Shown here in pieces: positions 52,559 to 61,976 of a stretch of 64,000 nt of DNA. Numbering within the stretch: position 1 is the first letter of the stretch; every line of letters starts with the position of its first letter. The translations under genes and the position numbers were made by a program. This stretch comes from Nakaseomyces glabratus (Eukaryota > Ascomycota > Saccharomycetes > Saccharomycetales > Saccharomycetaceae), in contig NC_088962.1 of the NCBI RefSeq assembly GCF_010111755.1, forward strand, positions 1,240,001 through 1,304,000, given 5' to 3'. Under the pieces are notes generated by a model, which ran no database searches, was not told where the DNA came from, and was given only the letters and a program-made list of their open reading frames with translations.

Positions 52559-54886
52559 ATGAAGTTCTTTATTGACGACTTGCCGGTGTTGTTTCCATAC
52601 CCTAAGATATACCCGGAGCAATACCAGTATATGCGGGATATCAAGAGGACGCTAGATGCCGGTGGTAACAGTATATTGGAAATGCCTTCTGGCACAGGTA
52701 AAACTGTTTCATTGCTTTCTCTAACGATTGCGTACCAGATGCATTATCCGGAGCATAGAAAGATCATATATTGTTCACGTACTATGTCAGAGATTGAGAA
52801 AGCTCTGGTTGAATTGGAGAACTTGATGGATTACAGAGCTAAAGAGCTGGGCTTTAAAGAAGAGTTTAGGGGACTCGGGCTGACATCTAGAAAGAATCTA
52901 TGTTTGCATCCAGAGGTCAGCAAAGAAAGAAGTGGTACTATTGTTGATGAAAAATGTAGAAGAATGACTAATGGTCAAGCTAAAAAGAAGCTGGAAGAAG
53001 ATCCCGAAGCAAATGTAGAACTTTGTGACTACCATGAGAATTTATATCAACTTGATGTTGAAAATTACCTACCAAATGGTGTGTTTTCCTTTGAAAAGTT
53101 AATAAAATATTGCGAACAAAAAGTTCTTTGTCCTTACTTCATCGTTCGTCGTATGATCTCTATGTGCAATATTATCATATACTCATATCATTATCTGCTC
53201 GATCCGAAGATTGCTGAACGTGTTTCTCATGAGGTGTCAAAGGACAGTATAGTGATATTTGATGAAGCGCACAATATTGATAACGTTTGTATTGAGTCCT
53301 TATCCCTCGATTTAACTAATGATGTGTTAAGAAAAGCAACAAAAGGTGCAAATACTTTAAATGAAAGGATTGCAGAAGCAAGACAAGTGGATGCTAGGAA
53401 ACTGCAAGATGAGTATGAAAAACTTGTGCAAGGTTTACACGCGGAGGACATAATGACACAAACTGAAGAGCCATTTGTTGAAACCCCAGTTTTACCACAG
53501 GATCTATTAAAGGAGGCAATTCCTGGTAATATACGAAGAGCTGAACACTTTATCTCGTTTTTAAAGAGACTTATCGAATATTTGAAGACAAGAATGAAAG
53601 TATTGCATGTCATCTCCGAAACCCCTCGGTCATTCCTACAACATTTGAAGCAACTTACCTTCATAGATCGAAAACCTTTACGATTTTGTTCCGAGAGATT
53701 ATCATTGCTGGTACGAACGCTTGAAATCGAAGATGTAGAGGAATTTGCCGCTTTAAAAGATATTGCTACATTTGCTACTCTTGTATCTACATATGAAGAT
53801 GGTTTTACATTGATAATTGAGCCATATGAGATTGAAAATGCTGCAGTTCCAAATCCAATCATGCGATTCACCTGTCTGGATGCGTCGATAGCCATAAAAC
53901 CAGTCTTTGAAAGATTTTCATCTGTAATTATTACTTCTGGTACAATTTCACCTTTGGATATGTATCCTAGAATGCTAAATTTTGAAACTGTTTTACAGAA
54001 ATCATATTCTATGTCTTTAGCAAAAAAATCATTCCTACCAATGATAGTAACGAAAGGTTCTGATCAGGTTGCTATTTCATCTAGATTTGAAATTCGTAAT
54101 GATCCTAGTATTGTGCGTAATTATGGTTCCATGTTAGTGGAATTTGCCAAAATCACACCGGATGGTATGGTTGTTTTTTTCCCATCGTATCTTTATATGG
54201 AAAGTATTGTTTCTATGTGGCAAACAATGGGTATTTTGGATGAAGTTTGGAAGCATAAGTTGATACTTGTGGAAACTCCAGACGCACAAGAAACTTCATT
54301 GGCATTAGAAACATATAGAAAGGCATGCTCCAATGGACGAGGCGCCATATTATTGTCTGTGGCCAGAGGTAAGGTATCAGAAGGTATTGATTTTGATCAT
54401 CAATATGGTAGAACTGTGCTTATGATAGGTATTCCTTTCCAGTACACAGAGTCTAGAATTTTAAAGGCTAGACTAGAGTTCATGAGAGAAAATTATAGAA
54501 TCAGAGAAAATGACTTCTTGTCTTTTGATGCTATGAGACATGCTGCCCAATGTTTGGGAAGAGTTCTAAGAGGTAAGGATGATTATGGAGTAATGATTTT
54601 GGCTGACCGTCGTTTCTCAAGGAAAAGAAATCAATTGCCTAAGTGGATTGCACAGGGTCTTTCAGAAGCTGACCTAAATTTGTCTACTGATATGGCAATT
54701 TCTAATGCTAAGCAGTTTTTGAGAACAATGGCGCAACCAACAGATCCCAAGGATCAACAAGGCGTATCTGTTTGGAGTTATAACGACTTAATAAAATATC
54801 AAAATGACCATGAAAAAAAGAACAACGCGTCTGCCGGAATGCTACATGATGATGAAGACATAAATATGATTGCCGATGAGGAATGA
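52559..54886 (+). CDS. RAD3: Rad3 (XPD), TFIIH 5'-3' DNA helicase
   Basis: Iron-sulfur superfamily 2 helicase of TFIIH; opens DNA around lesions in nucleotide-excision repair and is structurally needed for Pol II initiation. 775 residues, against 778, with matching numbering. Walker A is PSGTGKT with Lys48. The four Fe-S cysteines are Cys115, Cys133, Cys156 and Cys191. DEAH begins at Asp235. The Arch domain covers about 245-440. Helicase motifs V and VI appear as GKVSEGIDFDH and the downstream AAQCLGRVLRGKDD. An acidic C-terminal tail (DDEDINMIADEE) closes it. Every catalytic element is present. It converges on BRR2 with 162 bp between the stops, as in S. cerevisiae YER171W/YER172C. Confidence 0.99.
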   Translation: MKFFIDDLPVLFPYPKIYPEQYQYMRDIKRTLDAGGNSILEMPSGTGKTVSLLSLTIAYQMHYPEHRKIIYCSRTMSEIEKALVELENLMDYRAKELGFKEEFRGLGLTSRKNLCLHPEVSKERSGTIVDEKCRRMTNGQAKKKLEEDPEANVELCDYHENLYQLDVENYLPNGVFSFEKLIKYCEQKVLCPYFIVRRMISMCNIIIYSYHYLLDPKIAERVSHEVSKDSIVIFDEAHNIDNVCIESLSLDLTNDVLRKATKGANTLNERIAEARQVDARKLQDEYEKLVQGLHAEDIMTQTEEPFVETPVLPQDLLKEAIPGNIRRAEHFISFLKRLIEYLKTRMKVLHVISETPRSFLQHLKQLTFIDRKPLRFCSERLSLLVRTLEIEDVEEFAALKDIATFATLVSTYEDGFTLIIEPYEIENAAVPNPIMRFTCLDASIAIKPVFERFSSVIITSGTISPLDMYPRMLNFETVLQKSYSMSLAKKSFLPMIVTKGSDQVAISSRFEIRNDPSIVRNYGSMLVEFAKITPDGMVVFFPSYLYMESIVSMWQTMGILDEVWKHKLILVETPDAQETSLALETYRKACSNGRGAILLSVARGKVSEGIDFDHQYGRTVLMIGIPFQYTESRILKARLEFMRENYRIRENDFLSFDAMRHAAQCLGRVLRGKDDYGVMILADRRFSRKRNQLPKWIAQGLSEADLNLSTDMAISNAKQFLRTMAQPTDPKDQQGVSVWSYNDLIKYQNDHEKKNNASAGMLHDDEDINMIADEE

Positions 54887-55048
54887 TAAACTAGCCTATC
54901 GCCACATATTTTCTTTTTGGCTAAATGCCTAAGATGTATTTCGTTTTTTGCTTCAGTTCCATTTTTTTCATTGGTATGACTTTCATTGTATTATAATCAA
55001 ATATCTAATACTGCATAAATAAATTATTAGAGAATAATAATATATATT

Positions 55049-58000
55049 TCATACACATTCTATTTCAAATGATGACTCTTTATCGGCTTCAAAGTAGGAA
55101 TCACAGATAGCCCAAATAGTTAATTTATGTGTTCCTCGTTCCGGTAACGAGAATGATAGTTTAAAGTGATTGCTCTCCGAAGGGAGTTTAACATACTTAA
55201 TAGCATAGACATTTTGCTTTGAAACATCACCTAATACAATCCACCAATGTTCAAGGTGTTTTGCAGGATAATATGGTGTTATAGTTTCAAGCGAATCAGG
55301 TACATCGTCTCGAAATATGTTTATGGTAATATTTTGTGAGCTTCCCATTGGAACTACCTTGTGGTCCAGTTCATGAGCTATTTCAATATTTGGATAAGTG
55401 TTAACAAAGCTTGCAATATTTAGTAATTCGGAATCATTAAAGGATAATATTTCGTCTCTTACGTCATCATCTAACTCCATAATGTCATATACCGAATCAA
55501 TGTTCTTTTCTTTGCAAATCTTTATGATATCATTTGTAAAGTATGGTATTTGTTTCAAAGGACTATCAATGTCCCATAATGCTTGCATTACCATTTGGTA
55601 CATATCCATCACAGTCAGGGCACTCATTAAGCCTTGGCTGGCAAGTATATCTATCATTGAGCTGAGCAATTGCGGTATCACAAGTAATATTTTATTGATA
55701 TGGTCTGCTAGTTCATAAGGAATAGAAATGCGAGAAAAATGGCATTGTAATAAAACAAAAGAGGCGTATGAAGAATACTCCATTTTAGATATGCCTTGGA
55801 ATTTCAATGGTACTAAAGCCGCTAACTTATGAACTATTGATAGCGTATCCTCATGAAATTCAATTGCTGATAATTCAGAAGTCTTGACTAAAAGATGCAA
55901 CATATCAGTTAATGTTGTTTTGCCATCTAAGGATTGGATATAACCAATTAGTGTAGCAGCAGAGATGCCATGAATAGTGGAAATTCTGGACCATGTGGTT
56001 TCTTCAATAATCTCATTATGAATATCGTCGGAGCTTAAACCCTTGACAAGCTTAATCAATTGAGAAGTGCTCAAGTCATTAATAGCAGTTTCAACTATTT
56101 CAGTGAGAAAACCTGATATAGATAAGGAGCTGGCATCTTTCAAACCATAATAAGATGGATTATTATGAATTCTACGGTAGAAATAAGTGAAAGTTAGTAT
56201 GTCAAGGCAATCTTGCCTGGATTTTACTGTTCCAATGACTACCTCAGTAAGTAACAAATCAATCAACTTTTCATAAAGAAAACTTTCAACCGGTATGCCA
56301 TCATTCAAAAATCTGTTATAAAGTGGTAGTCTGTTGGAATCGGTCAAAATAGTAACATCTGATGAATGATGATAGCTTAAATTAGCTAGATTCATAATTT
56401 CGTTTATTGAGTAGTGTACTGGGGAGCTTTCTCCACAGTTATGCCAGCTTGTGCCTAAAACAACAATTTGACTTGGTTTGATATTCTGAATCATTGTGAA
56501 TCTAGATGATATTAGAACAGAAATTACACCAGCGTTGAACAAATTAACTATATTAGAGATTGTAGCATGTTTCATGCCTTCGTGACATAGCCCGATACCG
56601 TAAGATAGATACTTCTGAGCAGACTTTTCCATGTCTTGTTGATCAATGCCAAAGTCGGTTATTTCACTTATTTTGTGAAGCTTAGAATTTGATTTCAATA
56701 AGGCTAGTATTTCATTTGCAGCACGTAAAGCACCAACTTTTCCGGTCGTTACTAATAGGACATTTTTCACCAGAGTTGATTGCGATGATAATACAAAACT
56801 AGTTGCATATAATAGCATTGATCTTGTATAATCGTTCGCAAATATATTTTCAAACGCTTTTATATTTATAACCCTATAACTCTGATCTTCGTCGGTCGCG
56901 AAGTTATGTGTATTTTCTTTTTTAACTCCAATCCAACCAGCAATATCTGATGGATTCAAGAGGCAATTACTAAATGCTATTATTCTTGGGTTGAAGTCTG
57001 CTTGGGTTTTGATGAAGTTGAATCTAGAAACAGCAATCTCGTAGTTGGCTCCTGTCAGTCCCTGGCCTATTTCATGAATATCATCAAAAACTAGGAGGTC
57101 GACGTCAAGTAGTAATTTCAGTTTCCTCCACCTATGAGTTAACACTTCTACCTGCTGCGGCGAAGTCAGAGTTATGTGAGAATGAGAAAAAGTAATTAAG
57201 TTATCTTGGAGATTGCCTCCTAGTTTCCCGACCTTGATGCTATCATTTATTGACTTAAAAAAGATCATCCATTTTTCATAACATGATTGAAGTTTTTTTT
57301 CATTCCCCACAACATAAATAATTCTACCTTTGGTATTAATTATATGTGAAAGAGTGGCAAGTAATGCTAGTGTTGTTTTTCCTGTACAGGGTGGAGAGCA
57401 AACTAATAAGCTCTCGGTTCCATGATATACTTCGTTAAATACGTCACTCTGAATTTTGTTCAGAGAATTGAAGCCAAGTGCCTTCACAAAATCACTAGGT
57501 AATTCTTTAGATAAATTCAGAGATTCAATACTGTTGACAATTTCTTTTGATGGAAGTTTTTTAGGTAGTTTCAAATTATTCAGTTGTATTGGTAGGACCT
57601 TAGAGAATTGATTCCATTTTTCTGAAGTAACTGTGATGAAGATGTTTGGGGGGAGTCTTTTTTGTTGTGATACAGATAATTGAATAGGAATACTCAATAC
57701 ATATTCTTTTCCCACATCAGATTCTTTTATAACAATTTTTTGAGAGAATAAAATTGACGAGCCCGAAACATCTTCTACCAATACAAAGAATATTTCGCCA
57801 AATCCGTGAATTTTAGGGTCCCAAACGAAGTCTGGAAGAATTTCCAGTTGTATCAGAATTAAGCTTGGCGTTATAGGTTGACAGATATAGCTCACTTCTA
57901 ATTTGGGGTACCGTTGTAATAAATCTAATACCAACTTCCCATATTTCTCATTTCTTATAACCTTTCCAACATCAGATGCCTTTGTGAGTTTGAGATAGTT

Positions 58001-61000
58001 CTGCCAAGGAAAGCTAGAAGATTCTGCTCTCCTAATTACATCTTTTGGACAAGTTTTGAAATGTCTTAATGGTGTACAGACGGGCCACATTTGATAGTGT
58101 ACTGACTTAGTTAACTCCAGAAGGTACTTTGTTGTGGTTGACCAGCCAAAAACAAGGCAGATTTCTTTCATTGCTGACAAAAGTCGTCCAGCATTTTGAG
58201 TAACGAAAATCATATCTGCATTTAAAGCAAATCCATCGAGCTTTATTTTTGAAATATACGCCTGTAGTAAAAGGTTGATCTTAGAAGAAGGTTCTTCTAA
58301 GGGCACAGAAACGGGGATTGGTGATTTGTCATATAAGGTCTTGAGTTCAATAAGTTCTTCCTGTTTCACACTAACATACTTAAATTCCTCTGATTCTGAG
58401 AATATTTGGAACAGCTCAGACTTTGAACAAGTCTTTTTGAGCCTCTGAAAATATTTTGCAACTGAATTGCAGCTAATATAGTAATGAGAAGCTATTCTGC
58501 CCAGCTTTGTTGGAATATATGTACCATTTCTTTTATCGATCATTATTAATGACATAGATAATAGCAATTCAATAGCAGCATCAATCAAGCCTGATATGAA
58601 ACAAGAAATACGCTTATCGTTATCTATCTCCTTGAAGTTTTCCGGAAGATAAGTACTAGGATCATAGCAAAGTCTAACGTAGTAGTACGAATCCTTTATC
58701 CATCTTTTTGCATCCAATTTAGTTTTCACCATCCCGAGAGAAATTTCAGCATTCAAGTTATCCACAAATTTTGATAAAAATTGCGACTCTATTGGAAGTT
58801 GTTGGTTTAAAATTCCCAGATAGTATTGAATATCTGTTTGATTTGTGATAATTATTCCTTCTCCAGAAGTATCATATCTAGGACGACCTGCTCTACCAAG
58901 CATTTGCAGTAAATCTTGAGGAGATAGTCTTATCCAATTGCCCACCTCAGGTGAGTATATATCAGTACCTTTGATTATAACAGTATGGGCTGGTAAGTTA
59001 ACACCCCAAGCTAAAGTAGCGGTTGACACCAATACTCTTAAGACACCATCTGCAAATAAGTCTTCAGATAAAGATCTATCGTCTCTGGCTAGACCGGCAT
59101 GATGAATTCCAATACCTTGAGGTAATAAAGTTTTGAGATCAATATCTTTGGAGTTCTCGCCTTCTGATTTTAAAATTGATCTCGAGTTTTCTTCGAAAAA
59201 GAGTATATTCTTTTCAAGAGAGCTAAATTTATCGGCAATAAATTTAGCTGTACGAGTAGTTTCTTTTCTGGAATGTACAAAAATAATGACTTGATGGCCA
59301 TCTTTAACTGCATCGCAGACTTTCTCAAAACAAACTTCATTCACAAAAGATAATTTCTTTACAGAATTAGTAGACTTGACACCACAGAACACCTGTGATA
59401 ATGGACATGGTCTATATGAGTTATCAAAATAATATATGGATTCTTCGGGAACTTGTAAAAATTTAGCAACTTGCTCATAGTTTGGTAAAGTAGCAGAAAG
59501 TGCAATAATCCTAGGATTTGATCTTAGTCGACAGTTCTCTTTGGCACGCATTATTAAACTCTCTAATACAGGTCCACGTTGGTCGTTTAAAAGATGAATT
59601 TCATCAATGATGAGAAGCTTTAGTTTTAGCATAATATCATTTTCGTCATTCTTTCTAGTCAGAACATCCCATTTTTCAGGTGTGGTAACTAAGACTTGAA
59701 ATTTCTCTATTTCAGATCTAGTTAGTGTTGTATCACCAGTTAGTTCGGATACCTTTATACCAAAATTTGATAGTCTCCTTTCGAATTCTCTAACTTGTTC
59801 TTGGACTAGCGCCTTCAAAGGTGCAACATAGACAATTCTAAAGTCGTTAAGTTTTAATGAGTCCGTATCTTCATTAATATATTGCGATAAGACTTGCAAT
59901 ATTGTCAATACTGCAACATTTGTTTTACCTGCACCAGTAGGTGCACACATTAAAAGATTTTTATCGTCGTGAAAGGCTTTATGGTACACTTTGGATTGTA
60001 TATAGTTAAGAGTCGTAACTTCTTTCGATGGAAAAGCCTTTTGAGCCCATTTAGGAAGATCAGATATGTTAATTAACTCAGACTCATATACAGGCTTCTG
60101 TGGTGCAGGGATATGGATTTCTTCTAAATTTTCTCTTACCCTTTTAAATGACCCCTCAGGTAATGTTACTGTTATATTCTGTGAAAGGTTGCCAGATATT
60201 TTAGCTGAGGCTAAATTTTTTAAGTCATTAGTACTGAATTTAATCATTGTATCCTGTTTTTTTTGAGGAATACTGTCGGGATAATCATACTCAGATTTGT
60301 CTTCTGATGATTTACGCTTGCGTGATGACCCATTTATAAGTAATTTGAACTCTTCTGCTATATCAGCTTGGCCACTATTTTTTATTCTCTCAATTACACT
60401 AGTTTCATTTCCTTGAGAATTATAAAATTCATGTGCCCATTTGATTTTTATACCATTGTGTTTGATAAATTGTATCAGTGTAGAACTCACATCATCGCCT
60501 ACCGACTCAATCAAGTTCTGTATCATATTGTTTGTATCAGTATTTGAGGCAATAACTTTACTGTACAGGACATAAGGATCGTTATTTGGAATTTCGGTTT
60601 TAAATAAATTTACCAAGTATTCTTCGGTTAATTGAGTAGCTGGGATATCAGTTGGTAAATATGATTTGTTGCCCTTGATTAGTATGCTGTCTTTATCGTT
60701 TTCAAGGTTTTTAATCTTCTCGTTATAGTCATTATTATCTTTAGGAACAGAGTCATCGATAAGTAGTGGGTTTTTTAAGGAATCATTAGTGTCTATAATA
60801 TCACCACCATCATTAATTACAAGTGGTACAGTAGTATCTTCCACATTTTTATTGTTATCCACAAGTTTGTAATCCGATATTGAATCAACTAGCTTCAAAA
60901 GTTTGTTGAAGTCTGAATCTCTTAATCGTGTAAATAATTCTTTTTCTACAACTAGCTTCAAATCCTTAGCATTAGTATCTGTTATTTTTTCTTTAATAAG

Positions 61001-61471
61001 AGAGATAATAAGATCCGTGGTCCCCAATATAATATCCTCTGGAACATCACTTCCTAACAAATCAGTACACCATGTGAGTAAATTACTGTAAGTATCCCGA
61101 TTACTAGAATCAGTGGGAGTGTAGACTAGCTTGGGTACATCATCCAATTCCAGAATGGACTTATTTTGCATTAGTGGTAGAGCTGGAGACCTCTCCGGGA
61201 CTTCCTGATCCCCATCTAATATGCTTTCATCTTGTAACTCCTCCAAAATCCTAGCCTTATCTTCATCAGTCGACTTGGATATATTAAGTCCACTGCCCAT
61301 ATCCTTCAGTGAAACATGACCTCGGAGTGTTTTGGGATTAGACATCTCAGCATCAGTCTTGATATCGGTTTTCCTGTCCTCGAACCGCCTATCTCGATTC
61401 AGCACTTGGTTAGACATTTGATCATGACGATATATCTCTCTGATATTATTCTTGGACTTCTCATCAGTCAT
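55049..61471 (-). CDS. BRR2: Brr2, U5 snRNP helicase of the spliceosome
   Basis: Ski2-like RNA helicase that unwinds U4/U6 to activate the spliceosome. 2140 residues, against 2163. An N-terminal plug/PWI region (about 1-430) is followed by two helicase cassettes, each with RecA1, RecA2, winged helix, ratchet and Sec63 (helical plus FNIII-like) parts. The N-cassette has APTGAGKT with Lys516, DEIH starting at Asp623, SATLPNY and QMLGRAGRP, so it is active. The C-cassette has SPPCTGKT with Lys1365 and DDIH from Asp1463 in place of DExH, and no intact SAT motif (FSNCLL). This matches the known inactive, regulatory C-cassette of Brr2. The start ATG at 61471 gives the charged N-terminus typical of the family. 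Confidence 0.98.
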   Translation of the reverse strand: MTDEKSKNNIREIYRHDQMSNQVLNRDRRFEDRKTDIKTDAEMSNPKTLRGHVSLKDMGSGLNISKSTDEDKARILEELQDESILDGDQEVPERSPALPLMQNKSILELDDVPKLVYTPTDSSNRDTYSNLLTWCTDLLGSDVPEDIILGTTDLIISLIKEKITDTNAKDLKLVVEKELFTRLRDSDFNKLLKLVDSISDYKLVDNNKNVEDTTVPLVINDGGDIIDTNDSLKNPLLIDDSVPKDNNDYNEKIKNLENDKDSILIKGNKSYLPTDIPATQLTEEYLVNLFKTEIPNNDPYVLYSKVIASNTDTNNMIQNLIESVGDDVSSTLIQFIKHNGIKIKWAHEFYNSQGNETSVIERIKNSGQADIAEEFKLLINGSSRKRKSSEDKSEYDYPDSIPQKKQDTMIKFSTNDLKNLASAKISGNLSQNITVTLPEGSFKRVRENLEEIHIPAPQKPVYESELINISDLPKWAQKAFPSKEVTTLNYIQSKVYHKAFHDDKNLLMCAPTGAGKTNVAVLTILQVLSQYINEDTDSLKLNDFRIVYVAPLKALVQEQVREFERRLSNFGIKVSELTGDTTLTRSEIEKFQVLVTTPEKWDVLTRKNDENDIMLKLKLLIIDEIHLLNDQRGPVLESLIMRAKENCRLRSNPRIIALSATLPNYEQVAKFLQVPEESIYYFDNSYRPCPLSQVFCGVKSTNSVKKLSFVNEVCFEKVCDAVKDGHQVIIFVHSRKETTRTAKFIADKFSSLEKNILFFEENSRSILKSEGENSKDIDLKTLLPQGIGIHHAGLARDDRSLSEDLFADGVLRVLVSTATLAWGVNLPAHTVIIKGTDIYSPEVGNWIRLSPQDLLQMLGRAGRPRYDTSGEGIIITNQTDIQYYLGILNQQLPIESQFLSKFVDNLNAEISLGMVKTKLDAKRWIKDSYYYVRLCYDPSTYLPENFKEIDNDKRISCFISGLIDAAIELLLSMSLIMIDKRNGTYIPTKLGRIASHYYISCNSVAKYFQRLKKTCSKSELFQIFSESEEFKYVSVKQEELIELKTLYDKSPIPVSVPLEEPSSKINLLLQAYISKIKLDGFALNADMIFVTQNAGRLLSAMKEICLVFGWSTTTKYLLELTKSVHYQMWPVCTPLRHFKTCPKDVIRRAESSSFPWQNYLKLTKASDVGKVIRNEKYGKLVLDLLQRYPKLEVSYICQPITPSLILIQLEILPDFVWDPKIHGFGEIFFVLVEDVSGSSILFSQKIVIKESDVGKEYVLSIPIQLSVSQQKRLPPNIFITVTSEKWNQFSKVLPIQLNNLKLPKKLPSKEIVNSIESLNLSKELPSDFVKALGFNSLNKIQSDVFNEVYHGTESLLVCSPPCTGKTTLALLATLSHIINTKGRIIYVVGNEKKLQSCYEKWMIFFKSINDSIKVGKLGGNLQDNLITFSHSHITLTSPQQVEVLTHRWRKLKLLLDVDLLVFDDIHEIGQGLTGANYEIAVSRFNFIKTQADFNPRIIAFSNCLLNPSDIAGWIGVKKENTHNFATDEDQSYRVINIKAFENIFANDYTRSMLLYATSFVLSSQSTLVKNVLLVTTGKVGALRAANEILALLKSNSKLHKISEITDFGIDQQDMEKSAQKYLSYGIGLCHEGMKHATISNIVNLFNAGVISVLISSRFTMIQNIKPSQIVVLGTSWHNCGESSPVHYSINEIMNLANLSYHHSSDVTILTDSNRLPLYNRFLNDGIPVESFLYEKLIDLLLTEVVIGTVKSRQDCLDILTFTYFYRRIHNNPSYYGLKDASSLSISGFLTEIVETAINDLSTSQLIKLVKGLSSDDIHNEIIEETTWSRISTIHGISAATLIGYIQSLDGKTTLTDMLHLLVKTSELSAIEFHEDTLSIVHKLAALVPLKFQGISKMEYSSYASFVLLQCHFSRISIPYELADHINKILLVIPQLLSSMIDILASQGLMSALTVMDMYQMVMQALWDIDSPLKQIPYFTNDIIKICKEKNIDSVYDIMELDDDVRDEILSFNDSELLNIASFVNTYPNIEIAHELDHKVVPMGSSQNITINIFRDDVPDSLETITPYYPAKHLEHWWIVLGDVSKQNVYAIKYVKLPSESNHFKLSFSLPERGTHKLTIWAICDSYFEADKESSFEIECV

Positions 61472-61915
61472 ATTGCTTTGTTATTATAACTTATTTCTTG
61501 TTTTCAATTCTATTTGTTAATTTATTAAGATCTTGAAGTAGAGTCGGCCAAATACAACGCCCAAAAAAGTAGAGTAAAAAGATATTGTTATGCTAACTTT
61601 CTAATAATATAGAGCTGTAGTATTGGTCCGTTATCTTGGTAAGAGACTGAAGGGTGGAATAGGCCCAATCTTTAACTTCTATTAACCTTATGCCTTCAGT
61701 ATGTGAAATTTGTTCAAATTGTTTATATTCGTGATTGACGATGCGATGCGATGAGCTCTTAAAGACAATCGAAATGTTAGAGTATGTCAGTAGCCTAGCA
61801 TCCTACATTTTAGCGAATTGGCAATTGGTTCCATTCATTAGCGCTAGTGTTTATTATTACATTTATCTTGAGTTGGCTAGTGGACCAAAAAAGAGTCAAT
61901 AAAATTTATAATGAA
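61472..61915. promoter_or_regulatory. divergent promoter region, BRR2 / RAD24
   Basis: Contains a PAC site (61748-61757) preceded by a GCGATGC-type near repeat, and a short upstream ORF (ATG at 61784) before RAD24. Otherwise AT-rich. Confidence 0.55.
61748..61757 (+). promoter_or_regulatory. PAC site between BRR2 and RAD24
   Basis: GCGATGAGCT, preceded by overlapping GCGAT units (GATGCGATGCGATGAGCTC), 159 bp before the RAD24 ATG and 277 bp from BRR2. Confidence 0.6.
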
Positions 61916-61976
61916 ATGGATATTTCAGGGAAGAGTACACCTGTTAGAACACCGTCTAGGGCCAGCTCGCCGGTGA
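61911..61976 (+). promoter_or_regulatory. out-of-frame upstream ATG overlapping the RAD24 start
   Basis: An ATG at 61911 opens a 21-codon frame that ends at TGA 61974-61976, overlapping the first 61 bases of RAD24 in another frame. It has A at position -3, while the RAD24 ATG five bases later has G at -3. Confidence 0.5.

Noticed and set aside
61847..61915. N-terminal extension of RAD24 from a GTG codon
   Set aside because: It lacks an ATG and would add a membrane-like hydrophobic run to a nuclear clamp loader; starting at 61916 gives the expected length.
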